Part shown: piece by piece, positions 6,732-16,247 of the stretch | Numbering within the stretch: the first letter of the stretch is position 1 | Layout of the letters: every line of letters starts with the position of its first letter | Source of the DNA: Chloroflexi bacterium UBA5177 | Lineage (GTDB): Bacteria; Chloroflexota; UBA5177 | Length of the DNA stretch: 43,522 nt | Direction: 5' to 3' | NCBI GenBank assembly: GCA_002413265.1 | Contig: DHWR01000050.1 | Span: forward strand, 1 to 43,522 | The notes under the pieces: generated by a model | Told to the model about the DNA's origin: nothing | Seen by the model: only the letters and a program-made list of their open reading frames with translations | Database searches by the model: none | Program-made: the position numbers and the translations under genes

Positions 6732-8906
6732 ATGGCTGTGAAAAAGACCACTGCTTCTCGCACTCGGGCACCGAGGGCGAAGAGCGTACGACAGACGACT
6801 CAGCGCCGGCCCTTGTGGCGTCGGGCGCTTTTTGTAGTTGGGCGCCTGGAATCGTTCTCACGCCCACGGTCCGCGTCACAGCTTGTGACGTTGCTCCTCG
6901 TCCTTTGCGGCCTGGCGTCGGCTGGTGTTCAGCTCTACGCGTACATTGCCCGGAGCTACCAACCTGGCCTCGAAGCGATTTGGCCGGCGGTCTTGTTCGT
7001 GTCTGCTCTGGCGGCTCGACTCTCGCCGTGGTGGCGCGCGGAGCTGGAGGCGATGACCGTCGATCGCGGCCGCAATCTCCTGGGATCTATCGTCCTCGTG
7101 CTCGTCGCGATTTCCATCACGGGGCACTTCATCGGAGCGGGGCTCGGAAAGGGAAGCTCTTTCCTTCTGCTCGGACCCTTGGGTGCCGGAACAGTCGCGG
7201 TCATCGCGCTGTGCGCGCTTTTGTTGCTCGCGCTGGCGCTTCTCGCAAGAATTCCGCTTTTTGGTTGGATTGCAGCGCTGTCGGAAAGAGCGGGTAGCGC
7301 GCTCGAAGCCGTCAATGAACGGGAGACGGTTCACTCCGCCGCATTTGACCCGCCGCCGCTTGAACCGTACACGGCCGATGAGGCAAGTGCGCTGGAACCC
7401 GAGGAGCCGGTACGGCGCATTTTCTCCAGAGCGCAGCAAAAGTCCAAACCGCCGATTGCCACGTCGCCGGCACAGCCGGGGTTGCCCCCGGCTAAGAACG
7501 GCCCCTTGCTTCCACCGATCGACATTTTCTTGCCGGCCCCCAAAGGCCCGGCTACCGCCCTAGATGTGGAATACAAGTCGCAGCGCATCCAGGAAACGCT
7601 GGCAAGCTTCAATGTTGCGGCTCGAGTCGTGGACCACCACGTCGGCCCGGTGGTGACGCAGTTCGATATCCAACCCGACCGGGGAGTGAAGGTAAAGAGC
7701 ATCACGGCGCTGCAAAACGATTTGGCTCTCGCGCTGGCTGCGCCGACCATACGCATGCAGGCGCCGGTGCCCGGCAAGTCCGTGATCGGCATCGAGATAC
7801 CGAACACCGCGGCCTCCCTCGTGTCTTTGCGGGACTTGCTGGAGAGCGAAAAGTACCGCACCGTTTCGTCCCCCCTGAAGGTCGTGCTAGGAAAAGACGT
7901 GGCAGGCGTGCCGGCCGTGGTGGACCTGGCAAAAATGCCACACCTGCTGATCGCGGGGGCGACGGGCTCGGGGAAGAGCGTTTGCGTCAACGCACTGATA
8001 AGCTGCCTCCTCTACGCGAACACGCCCGACCAGGTCCGGCTGATGCTGGTGGACCCAAAAATGGTTGAGCTGACGGTCTACAACGGTGTTCCTCACCTGC
8101 TGAGCCCGGTCGTGACCAACATGGACAAGGTCCTGGGAATGCTGCAGTGGGCGCTTCGAGAGATGGAGCGTCGTTATCAGATGTTCTCCGACGCCACTGT
8201 GCGGAACATTCAGCGTTACAACGAAAAGATGGAGACCGTCGGCCAAAAGAAGCTCCCGTTTATCGTGATCATCGTGGACGAGCTAGCGGATCTCATGATG
8301 ATCTCCCCCGAGGAGGTGGAGGACGCAATCTGTCGCCTGGCGCAGCTCGCGAGAGCGGCCGGCATACACCTTGTCATAGCGACGCAACGCCCGTCGGTTG
8401 ACGTGGTCACCGGTCTGATCAAGGCGAACTTCCCCGCCCGGATCGCTTTTTCCATGAGCTCTCAGGTCGACTCGCGCACGATCCTCGATACCGTCGGTGC
8501 GGAAAAGCTGCTGGGCCGCGGGGACATGTTGTACCAGCCTCCCGATGCGCCCCGCCCCACTCGCTTGCAAGGCGCGAATGTGACCGATCACGAGATCGAG
8601 CACCTAGTTGAATTCTGGAAGAGCAGTCCTCTGCGCGAAGCCATCCAGAAGATAAGCCAGGAAGAGTTTGCGGCCGCCGAGAAGGCGGCCCGACAGGATG
8701 GTGATGAACTGCTAGGTGAGGCGAAACGCGTCGTCCAGGAGTACAAGCACGCTTCAGTGTCCCTGCTTCAGCGACGGCTCAAGATCGGATATTCGCGAGC
8801 CGCGAGAATAGTCGATCAGTTGGAGGACAGAGGCATCGTAGGCCCAGCGGACGGCAGCAAACAGCGGGAGGTTCTGGAACCTGGCGGGGATCCGGACGCA
8901 GCTTAA
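6732..8906 (+). CDS. ftsK: DNA translocase FtsK/SpoIIIE
   Basis: A 724-aa membrane-anchored DNA pump that clears chromosome ends from the division septum. Four hydrophobic segments lie between about residues 50 and 200, followed by a short Pro-rich linker (210-275), much shorter than in E. coli FtsK. The motor has Walker A G-A-T-G-S-G-K-S (about 406-413) and Walker B V-D-E-L-A-D-L-M-M (about 513-521). The C-terminal gamma winged helix (about 655-720) has the expected S-x-S-L-L-Q-R-R-L-x-I-G-Y-x-R-A-A-R. ATG at 6732. No KOPS-like site can be assigned from one window. Confidence 0.93.
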   Translation: MAVKKTTASRTRAPRAKSVRQTTQRRPLWRRALFVVGRLESFSRPRSASQLVTLLLVLCGLASAGVQLYAYIARSYQPGLEAIWPAVLFVSALAARLSPWWRAELEAMTVDRGRNLLGSIVLVLVAISITGHFIGAGLGKGSSFLLLGPLGAGTVAVIALCALLLLALALLARIPLFGWIAALSERAGSALEAVNERETVHSAAFDPPPLEPYTADEASALEPEEPVRRIFSRAQQKSKPPIATSPAQPGLPPAKNGPLLPPIDIFLPAPKGPATALDVEYKSQRIQETLASFNVAARVVDHHVGPVVTQFDIQPDRGVKVKSITALQNDLALALAAPTIRMQAPVPGKSVIGIEIPNTAASLVSLRDLLESEKYRTVSSPLKVVLGKDVAGVPAVVDLAKMPHLLIAGATGSGKSVCVNALISCLLYANTPDQVRLMLVDPKMVELTVYNGVPHLLSPVVTNMDKVLGMLQWALREMERRYQMFSDATVRNIQRYNEKMETVGQKKLPFIVIIVDELADLMMISPEEVEDAICRLAQLARAAGIHLVIATQRPSVDVVTGLIKANFPARIAFSMSSQVDSRTILDTVGAEKLLGRGDMLYQPPDAPRPTRLQGANVTDHEIEHLVEFWKSSPLREAIQKISQEEFAAAEKAARQDGDELLGEAKRVVQEYKHASVSLLQRRLKIGYSRAARIVDQLEDRGIVGPADGSKQREVLEPGGDPDAA

Positions 8907-8945
8907 GGTCGGACGGGGTACCACTGCACCACTCGCACGATGGTT

Positions 8946-8974
8946 TTGACAGACCTGACAGGCAGTCCTAGACT
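8946..8974 (+). promoter_or_regulatory. Sigma70-type promoter upstream of hpf
   Basis: TTGACA (8946-8951), 17-bp spacer, TAGACT (8969-8974). Transcription would begin near 8981, only about 25 nt before a strong terminator hairpin and about 110 nt before hpf. I see no other promoter between the terminator and hpf. Confidence 0.6.
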
Positions 8975-8979
8975 CAACT

Positions 8980-9045
8980 ATGCGCAGGATCATCAACAGA
9001 CTGAGAGCGCTCTTCTGGGCAGAAGAGCGCTTTTTTGTTTTCTGA
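8980..9045 (+). other. Possible 21-codon leader ORF spanning the hpf terminator
   Basis: ATG at 8980 opens a 21-codon frame, starting MRRIINRLRALFW, that reads through the whole terminator hairpin and stops with TGA at 9043-9045 just after the T-tract. There is no Shine-Dalgarno; the ATG almost coincides with the predicted transcription start, so it would be leaderless. It could be a chance frame. If translated, ribosome movement would open the hairpin. Confidence 0.25.
9007..9040 (+). terminator. Strong intrinsic terminator (ftsK terminator or hpf attenuator)
   Basis: GCGCTCTTCT (9007-9016) pairs perfectly with AGAAGAGCGC (9021-9030) around a GGGC loop and is followed by TTTTTTGTTTT. It ends ftsK transcription, but it also lies downstream of the promoter at 8946 and upstream of hpf. 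Confidence 0.9.
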
Positions 9046-9093
9046 GATGAGTCTTCGCGCGATCTTGGTGTCGCAGCAAAGGAGTCAAGCTCA

Positions 9094-9684
9094 ATGAGGA
9101 AAGGACATCGAACCCCGGGCGGCGTCGCCGTGGACGTCAAGGGGAAGAACATGTCCGTAACATCGGTCCTTCGCGACCACGTGATCCACAAGATGGAACG
9201 CCTGGACAAGTACCTGGACAGACTCAATGTGATCGAGATAGAGCTTTCGACTGAGAAGACCCGTGATGCGGCATATCACAATCTGGTGGAGGCCACGGCG
9301 CACGTCCGGGGCCGAACGATTAGGGCAGCGACCTCGAACGCAGACATGTATGCGGCCATCGACGACGCCGTCGACAAGCTCTACAGGCAGCTCAACCGCG
9401 CCAAAGAGCGCATGAAGTCCCATCACGGTAGCCGCCTAGAAACGCTTCCATCTGAGGGGGAAGTCGGGCGCGAACCGCCTGGCCCGGAGAATGGGACGCC
9501 TGAAGGCGAGATTCTCGTCGAGTCGCTCGAGATGAAGCCGATGTTCGAGGACGAGGCGCTCGACGAACTGCTGGCCGGGGAAAGAGACTTCTATGTATTT
9601 CTCAATGCCCGGAATGAGGTTCTCAACGTCCTCTACCGGCGTGCCGAGGGAAACTACGGCCTGATCGAGCCATCCACTCACTAA
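9094..9684 (+). CDS. hpf: Long-form ribosome hibernation promoting factor
   Basis: A 196-aa long-form HPF that dimerises idle 70S ribosomes in stationary phase. The N-terminal RaiA-type domain (about 10-110) binds the ribosome; a variable linker follows (about 112-148), then the C-terminal dimerisation domain (about 149-196) with D-F-Y-V-F-L-N-A-R and Y-G-L-I-E-P. AAAGGAG precedes the ATG by about 9 nt. It sits behind a promoter-terminator leader (8946-9040), which may make its expression conditional. Convergent with the next small gene, 4 bp apart. Confidence 0.92.
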   Translation: MRKGHRTPGGVAVDVKGKNMSVTSVLRDHVIHKMERLDKYLDRLNVIEIELSTEKTRDAAYHNLVEATAHVRGRTIRAATSNADMYAAIDDAVDKLYRQLNRAKERMKSHHGSRLETLPSEGEVGREPPGPENGTPEGEILVESLEMKPMFEDEALDELLAGERDFYVFLNARNEVLNVLYRRAEGNYGLIEPSTH

Positions 9685-9688
9685 CAGG

Positions 9689-9850
9689 TCAGACTGCGGC
9701 GTTTTCCTCTTCGTCGTACATCCGCTCGTACTCGTCGTAGCTCAGAATGACGACCGGCTTGTCCTTGTAGAGCGCCACCTGTGCAGTACCGCTCGCGACC
9801 GCATGTTCAAGCGCATCCTTCAGTGCCGTCGTCACTTCTATCTTGATCAT
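9689..9850 (-). CDS. Small Phd/YefM-like protein, solitary
   Basis: A 53-aa protein whose C-terminal half (K-P-V-V-I-L-S-Y-D-E-Y-E-R-M) resembles the end of the conserved core of Phd/YefM antitoxins. The typical N-terminal S-E-A-R DNA-binding segment is not clear and no toxin gene lies beside it. ATG 9850 with AAGGAG upstream is better supported than an upstream ATG at 9913. A strong promoter (9974-10002) and a hairpin directly before the ribosome site suggest a regulated gene. It could be a solitary autoregulator rather than an antitoxin. Confidence 0.6.
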   Translation of the reverse strand: MIKIEVTTALKDALEHAVASGTAQVALYKDKPVVILSYDEYERMYDEEENAAV

Positions 9851-9863
9851 GGGGTCTCCTTCA

Positions 9864-9879
9864 CGCGTCGGTTGACGCG
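9864..9879 (-). promoter_or_regulatory. Hairpin/inverted repeat before the Phd-like gene
   Basis: CGCGTC-N4-GACGCG, a perfect 6-bp inverted repeat ending about 4 nt before the AAGGAG ribosome site of the minus-strand gene. It could be an operator for autoregulation or an RNA hairpin modulating translation. Confidence 0.4.
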
Positions 9880-9973
9880 AGCTCGAGCCACGCGACTGTA
9901 CTTCTTTGACCATATCTCCGTCCGCTTCTTGTTCCTTGCGAATTGGCGCCCCCGGCTAACCGTACTACCCGGC

Positions 9974-10002
9974 ATTATACGCCCCACGAGGCCTTCTGTC
10001 AT
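9974..10002 (-). promoter_or_regulatory. Strong promoter for the Phd-like gene
   Basis: On the minus strand ATGACA (9997-10002), 17-bp spacer, perfect TATAAT (9974-9979). The predicted start near 9967 leaves a leader of about 115 nt before ATG 9850. Confidence 0.65.
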
Positions 10003-10082
10003 CTTGTTATGTCGAGTGGGGCCGGGCACCACCGGGGACACTGGTTGATATAGTTAGGCGACTTCAAGGCTATGGATCTTTA

Positions 10083-10997
10083 ATGCTGAGCCTAGCTCAC
10101 GTCCTGTGGCATCAGCTGCAATTGGGCGATTTCGTTCTCGTGCTGGCCATCGTTTTGCTGGTTACAGCCCTTGCTTGCATTACCGCACGATTCGCAGACG
10201 TCCAACTCTTCGGCCGGCAGACGGAGCGAGTCTTCAAGTTCACAGCCAATATCGGTATTCTGCTGGCGCTTGAGCAGGCGTACGAACTGGCACGAGCCCA
10301 AATTCCGTACAACCGGGACGTGGCATTCTTGCACTCCTACCGAATCCTGGGCCTGGAGTGGCGTCATGGGCTCTTCGTCGAGGCTCGAGTGGAGCAGTTC
10401 TTCCTAAAGCTAGGCCCTGTCATGAACGGGGTTGACCTCTTTTACGCCGTCGGTCATCTCGTAGGCACGATCGGCATCCTGGTGTGGCTCTACACGAGGC
10501 GAAGAGAGTACTACGGTGCGATTCGAAATCTCTTCGTGATGACCACTGGACTTGCTCTCAGCATTTTCTATCTGTACCCGACCGCTCCCCCGCGCATGTT
10601 CGCGAACTACGGTTTCACGGATCCAGAACAGATGCAGCACCTCGTACAAGCCGGCGGTGCCCAGCTCAGCTCGTACACGTACAATCCGTACGCGGCGATG
10701 CCGAGTCTTCATGTCGCATACGCGGTCATAGTAGGAGCAGCGCTCATCCTGTCAGAGCGCAAGTTAGCCTGGCGCGTTGCAGGGGTGATATATCCCGCGG
10801 CCATGGCGGTTACCGTTATAGCGTCTGCCAATCACTGGATACTGGACGTGGTCGGAGCTCTTCTGACCGTGCTCATCGCCTGGGTAGTGCTTGCCGGATC
10901 GCGTGCCGCCTGGAATACCGGAATGTCATGGAGTGGGCGCGCCGCGACCGCGTACCGAGACGGTCGGCCGGCACTCCCGCTGGTGGTCCCGGAGTAA
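10083..10997 (+). CDS. PAP2/Aur1-like membrane phosphatase or transferase
   Basis: A 304-aa polytopic membrane protein of the PAP2 (Aur1/Ipt1-like) family. The acid-phosphatase motifs are P-S-L-H (in Y-A-A-M-P-S-L-H-V-A-Y) and N-H-W-I-L-D-V-V-G, giving the two His and the Asp of the active site. About six hydrophobic segments are visible. Such proteins remove phosphate from, or transfer head groups between, membrane lipids. The next gene, 5 bp downstream, is a dolichyl/undecaprenyl-phosphate glycosyltransferase, suggesting lipid-linked sugar or glycolipid synthesis. The start has only a weak ribosome site (AAGG 12 nt upstream), so the N-terminus is uncertain. Confidence 0.8.
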   Translation: MLSLAHVLWHQLQLGDFVLVLAIVLLVTALACITARFADVQLFGRQTERVFKFTANIGILLALEQAYELARAQIPYNRDVAFLHSYRILGLEWRHGLFVEARVEQFFLKLGPVMNGVDLFYAVGHLVGTIGILVWLYTRRREYYGAIRNLFVMTTGLALSIFYLYPTAPPRMFANYGFTDPEQMQHLVQAGGAQLSSYTYNPYAAMPSLHVAYAVIVGAALILSERKLAWRVAGVIYPAAMAVTVIASANHWILDVVGALLTVLIAWVVLAGSRAAWNTGMSWSGRAATAYRDGRPALPLVVPE

Positions 10998-11002
10998 CGG
11001 GC

Positions 11003-12007
11003 GTGACTCTGACTGAATCGTCTCGAGTACGTGCCGTCCCAATTGTTGGCGCACCCGACCTTTCGATCGTGGTTCCGGTGTACGACGAGGCGGAGAGCCT
11101 AGAGGAGCTTCATGGCAGATTGACCGAGGTTCTCAACAAACTCGATCTGCGTTCGGAAATCATCTTCGTGGATGATGGCAGCCGGGACAGCAGTTTCGAC
11201 GTCCTCGAGCGGTTGTACCTTCAGGATTCCAGAGTCGAGGTCGTGGGGCTAAGGCGAAATTTCGGCAAGACTGCCGCGTTGCTTGCGGGCTTCCAGGAGG
11301 CACGCGGGTCTGTCATCGTGACGATGGACTCGGACTTGCAGGATGACCCCAAGGAGCTATCCCGGTTCTTGGAGGAAACCAACGAATATGACCTGGTCAG
11401 CGGTTGGAAGAGAAGGCGGCGAGATCCGCTGACCAAGACGCTGCCCTCTCGACTATTCAATTTGGTCGTGCGCCTCTCCACGGGTATTCCGCTGCATGAC
11501 TTCAATTGCGGCTACAAAGCATACCGACGTGAAGTGCTGGAAGATCTAAAACTGTACGGAGAGCTGCATCGTTTCATTCCGGTAATGGCGTACTGGAAGG
11601 GTTATCGAATCGGTGAGCTCGAAGTCGAGCATCACGCTCGCAAGTACGGCAGCTCCAAGTTCGGCGCGTCCAGGCTCTTCAAAGGACTCCTCGATTTCAT
11701 CAAGGTGCTGTTCCTCACCCGGTACATGCAGCGCCCGCTTCAATTGTTCGGTCTGCTTGGCGCGCTCTCGCTTAGCCTCGGCGCGGCTGGATTTCTCTAT
11801 CTTTTCGTTCTCAAACTGTTGGGACACGCCGTGTTTCAGTCTCACGGGCCGTTGCTGGTCTTCTCCGGTATCTTGGTAGTCAGCGGACTGCAGCTCTTTA
11901 CCATGGGGCTGCTCGGAGAGATGCAGCGCCACTACGCATTTCGCCCCACGGACGAGTTCAGCGTCAAAGAGCGATTGAGCCGGGCGGACGGCCCGCCTCC
12001 CGACTAA
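11003..12007 (+). CDS. Polyprenyl-phosphate glycosyltransferase, GT2 family
   Basis: A 334-aa GT2 enzyme of the DPM1/GtrB/ArnC type, which transfers a sugar from a nucleotide to a lipid phosphate. Seen: S-I-V-V-P-V-Y-D-E-A-E-S near the N-terminus, F-V-D-D-G-S-R-D, the nucleotide/metal motif T-M-D-S-D-L-Q-D-D-P, and F-N-C-G-Y-K-A-Y-R. Two C-terminal membrane helices (about 235-310) anchor it. GTG at 11003 is chosen: GGAG lies 8 nt upstream within the end of the PAP2 gene, and an open frame extending further upstream is only the overlapping frame of that gene. The stop is 3 bp from that of the convergent dGTPase gene. Confidence 0.87.
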   Translation: MTLTESSRVRAVPIVGAPDLSIVVPVYDEAESLEELHGRLTEVLNKLDLRSEIIFVDDGSRDSSFDVLERLYLQDSRVEVVGLRRNFGKTAALLAGFQEARGSVIVTMDSDLQDDPKELSRFLEETNEYDLVSGWKRRRRDPLTKTLPSRLFNLVVRLSTGIPLHDFNCGYKAYRREVLEDLKLYGELHRFIPVMAYWKGYRIGELEVEHHARKYGSSKFGASRLFKGLLDFIKVLFLTRYMQRPLQLFGLLGALSLSLGAAGFLYLFVLKLLGHAVFQSHGPLLVFSGILVVSGLQLFTMGLLGEMQRHYAFRPTDEFSVKERLSRADGPPPD

Positions 12008-12010
12008 CGG

Positions 12011-13045
12011 TCAGCCGTCGAGGGGCCACGTTTTGGGGACAAAGAGATCCTCAAAGGTGGTGATGGCAAAGGCATCCGTCATACCCGCGATGTAGTCGGC
12101 GACGCGCCTCTCTGTTCCTTCCCGCCGTGGATCCTCTTGGTACTCGGCTGGAAGCAGGTCGGGATGCGAGCAATAGTATTCGAAGAGCCTCTCCACGACT
12201 CCCTCGGCACGAGCCGACTCTCGCTTGACCGCCGGATTCGTGTACACGTGCAGAAATAAGTAGTCGCGGAGAGCATCGAGCGCAGACAGCGTTCGCTCAC
12301 TCATGGCCACTTGTGGCTTCCCGTCGCTGGTCTCGAGGATGTCGCATACAGCCGTGTTTATCCTTTGGGACCTGCTATGGCCGAGATGCCGCACCGCATC
12401 CGACGGAAGGTCACTTTCGGCAATAATATGAGCCCTCACAGCGTCGTCGACATCGTGGTTTATGTAGGCGATGGCATCCGACAGCTTCACGACTTCGGCT
12501 TCGAGTGTCGAGGAAGGACCGGCGGTAGTGCCGGCAAGGCTATGCCGAGGCTTGCGGTGCGTTCGAATACCGTCAAGCACTTCCTCAGTGAGATTCAGGC
12601 CGCGCCCGCTCTTCTCGATAAACCTCACCACGCGAAGACTCTGTTTGTCGTGCTCGTATCCCTCACCGAGAAGCTGATCCAGCGCGTGCTGGCCCGCGTG
12701 TCCGAAAGGAGCGTGGCCGAGGTCATGAGCGAGCGCTATTGCCTCCGCTAGGTCCTCGTTCAATCTCAGAGCGCGCGCGATGTCGCGTGCGACTTGTGCC
12801 ACCTCGAGAGCGTGGCTCAGGCGCGTGGCGTAATGGTCTCCGGCTACGGCGATGAAGACCTGAGTCTTTCCCCGCAGACGTCTGAAGGCGTTGGCGTGGA
12901 TGACGCGGTCTCGATCTCTCTGATACGCGGTTCGAACCGGCGACTCGGGCTCCGGACGCTCTCGACCTCGGCTGCGGTTGCTGTGAGCAGCATGCGGCGC
13001 AAGGATTTCATCCTCCAACGTCTCCAAGCGGTCGCGGTGGTTCAC
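12011..13045 (-). CDS. dGTPase-like HD-domain phosphohydrolase
   Basis: A 344-aa deoxyguanosinetriphosphate triphosphohydrolase-like protein that probably trims dNTP pools. HD-domain metal ligands are visible in S-H-A-L-E-V-A-Q, A-H-D-L-G-H-A-P-F-G-H and the later K-L-S-D-A-I-A-Y. The N-terminal R-T-A-Y-Q-R-D-R-D-R-V-I-H-A-N-A-F-R-R-L-R is typical of the dGTPase type-2 group. GTG 13045 begins 2 bp after the asnS stop without a clear ribosome site, suggesting translational coupling; longer readings of this frame lie inside asnS. Confidence 0.85.
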   Translation of the reverse strand: MNHRDRLETLEDEILAPHAAHSNRSRGRERPEPESPVRTAYQRDRDRVIHANAFRRLRGKTQVFIAVAGDHYATRLSHALEVAQVARDIARALRLNEDLAEAIALAHDLGHAPFGHAGQHALDQLLGEGYEHDKQSLRVVRFIEKSGRGLNLTEEVLDGIRTHRKPRHSLAGTTAGPSSTLEAEVVKLSDAIAYINHDVDDAVRAHIIAESDLPSDAVRHLGHSRSQRINTAVCDILETSDGKPQVAMSERTLSALDALRDYLFLHVYTNPAVKRESARAEGVVERLFEYYCSHPDLLPAEYQEDPRREGTERRVADYIAGMTDAFAITTFEDLFVPKTWPLDG

Positions 13046-13047
13046 AA

Positions 13048-14442
<1,395 letters not shown>

Positions 14443-14578
14443 CTGTGTCCTTTTTGTCCAGAAGCTACGGTTCTCATGCTCGCCGAGGGCCGACTGGGCT
14501 TCGGATCCACGTTCCAGATTGTAGCGAGCCGAAGATTCCCGCTCTTGATAGACTGGAAAAATCGAGGAGGTTCGCCTC

Positions 14579-14776
14579 ATGCGGGACGATGGCGAGAAGG
14601 GCCAGCTGGTTGCACGGTGCATCGTGTGCAGAGGAAACATCCACCACACAGATCGGTTCGAGATTTGGGAGGGCGGGTACTACTGCGAGCGGCACAGCCT
14701 TCCCAGACTTCGCGAGCGTGCCCTTGAATACGCGGAGCTGCTAGCGCGAGAAGTGACTCCAGAACCTACGGGTTAG
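14579..14776 (+). CDS. Small zinc-binding protein, function unknown
   Basis: A 65-aa protein with C-I-V-C-R-G near residue 14 and Y-Y-C-E-R-H near residue 35, a CxxC...CxxH arrangement expected to bind one zinc ion, followed by a charged helix ([15 protein letters not shown]). GAGGAGG lies about 8 nt before the ATG, a strong ribosome site that supports a real gene. It is divergent from asnS and convergent with the AAA ATPase. I do not recognise the family; it resembles small treble-clef or LIM-like folds. Confidence 0.7.
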   Translation: MRDDGEKGQLVARCIVCRGNIHHTDRFEIWEGGYYCERHSLPRLRERALEYAELLAREVTPEPTG

Positions 14777-14795
14777 CCCGGAGCGCCGGTACCGC

Positions 14796-16067
14796 TTACT
14801 TGGATGCGATGAAGTAGGTGTTCACGACGGCATCGAGCAGCCGCGGGCTCATGACAGCAGGCTCTTCGGTGTACCGAGCGAGGGCCACCAGCTGGTCTAG
14901 GAGGTCGCGAGGATGCACACCTCTGAAAGGACGTCCCGCCTTCGTATAGTGCTCTTCGACCAGATATTCGAAGCCTTCGTCATCGAAGGGCACGTTGAAG
15001 AACTTACAGGCTCCAATGAAGATCAACCGGAACATATCTCGCTCCGGATCCCTCGCCTTGACCTTGTACTTGATACGTCGGAGGAACGCCTCGTCCATGA
15101 GCGTCGAAGGATCGAGGTTGGAAGACAGCACTAGAAGCTCGTCGAACGGGATCTCGATCTTGCGACCGCTCTGGAGACGAAGAAAGTCGACCTTGAGCTC
15201 GAGCGGGACGATCCACCGGTTCAGGAGATCCGACGGTGACATTTGCTGACGGCCGAAATCGTCGATCAGAAACATGCCCGTGTTGGCTTTCATCTGGAAT
15301 GGAGCGTCGTACGTCTTTCGTGACGGACTGAAGGTCAGGTCAAGCTGCTCGAGCTTGAGCTCGCCGCCCACAACGACAGTCGGCCGCTTTACCTTGACCC
15401 AACGTGGATCTAGACTATCGTCCTGATCGGCCGTCTTGTAGTGGCACACGGGATCGTACATCTCGATGATCGAACCGTCGACTTCGACGGCGTGAGGCAC
15501 GAACACATCGCTGCCCATAGCTTTCGTGATGCGGGTAGCTAGAGCCGTTTTCCCGTTACCTGCCGCCCCGTAGAAGAACAGGGACTGTCCGGCATTGACC
15601 GCTGGACCGATCTCGTTGATGATCTCCTCATGAAGGACGAGATCCTTGAACGCGTTCTCAATCGCTTCCTTCGTCACGACGACGTCCCGTACGCTCTGTG
15701 CCTTGACCGAGCCGATGTAGTCCTGAAGCGGCACGGGGGCTGGGCCGTCATATGCGTTGCGTTCGAAGGATGATCGAGCTCGGCCCTGGCCGTCTTCAGT
15801 CAGGGTGTAGATGTAGTTGCGCTCGCCATAGCCGGCGGAGCCCAGCACGTGAGTCTGGTGAAGGCGGCGGAGCTCGTTAAGGTTTCCGAGAATCAAGAGG
15901 AACGGCAACGCTAGGAAGTCTGCTATATCACCGGCTGTCTGCGGTCCCCCGTTGAAGAGGCGTTTGAGCAGTAGATCATCAATGATCGAGCCTGTAAGTC
16001 CGGTCTCCTCGAGCGTCTGAGCCGCTGTCGGAAAAAAGCCGGTCTCCGTTGCCCTATCAATAATCAT
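14796..16067 (-). CDS. AAA ATPase with N-terminal winged-helix-like region
   Basis: A 423-aa protein. Residues about 1-95 look like a winged helix (T-A-G-D-I-A-D-F-L-A-L-P with a following hairpin Y-I-Y-T-L-T-E-D-G). The AAA core has Walker A G-A-A-G-N-G-K-T (167-174) and Walker B F-L-I-D-D-F-G (266-272); S-S-N-L-D-P and A-F-L-R-R-I-K-Y-K look like sensor 1 and arginine-finger regions. The architecture resembles ATPases seen in Chloroflexota and other groups, whose job I do not know. ATG 16067 with GGGGAG about 10 nt upstream is preferred to TTG 16076. It has its own consensus-like promoter (16155-16183). Confidence 0.75.
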   Translation of the reverse strand: MIIDRATETGFFPTAAQTLEETGLTGSIIDDLLLKRLFNGGPQTAGDIADFLALPFLLILGNLNELRRLHQTHVLGSAGYGERNYIYTLTEDGQGRARSSFERNAYDGPAPVPLQDYIGSVKAQSVRDVVVTKEAIENAFKDLVLHEEIINEIGPAVNAGQSLFFYGAAGNGKTALATRITKAMGSDVFVPHAVEVDGSIIEMYDPVCHYKTADQDDSLDPRWVKVKRPTVVVGGELKLEQLDLTFSPSRKTYDAPFQMKANTGMFLIDDFGRQQMSPSDLLNRWIVPLELKVDFLRLQSGRKIEIPFDELLVLSSNLDPSTLMDEAFLRRIKYKVKARDPERDMFRLIFIGACKFFNVPFDDEGFEYLVEEHYTKAGRPFRGVHPRDLLDQLVALARYTEEPAVMSPRLLDAVVNTYFIASK

Positions 16068-16154
16068 TCGAGCCAATCTCCCCGCGTCGTCGCAAGTCTC
16101 GCTGCCACTTCTGTCTCGCGGCGATCATGAAAAGGCCGCGAAAAGACTGCGATA

Positions 16155-16183
16155 ACTATACATGGGTTTCGACCGGCTGACAA
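16155..16183 (-). promoter_or_regulatory. Promoter of the AAA ATPase gene
   Basis: Minus strand TTGTCA (16178-16183), 17-bp spacer, TATAGT (16155-16160); five of six matches in each box. Start predicted near 16148, about 80 nt before ATG 16067. Confidence 0.65.
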
Positions 16184-16247
16184 CCGACGGTGAGGCGGAC
16201 AGGTGGCGAAAAATGTGCGGCTTCGACGGTGACCACTGTTGCGCGCT

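Noticed and set aside
10484..11002. 173-codon N-terminal extension of the GT2 glycosyltransferase
   Set aside because: It is the out-of-frame reading of the PAP2 gene (Arg/Ser-rich); the GT2 domain and a suitable ribosome site begin at GTG 11003.
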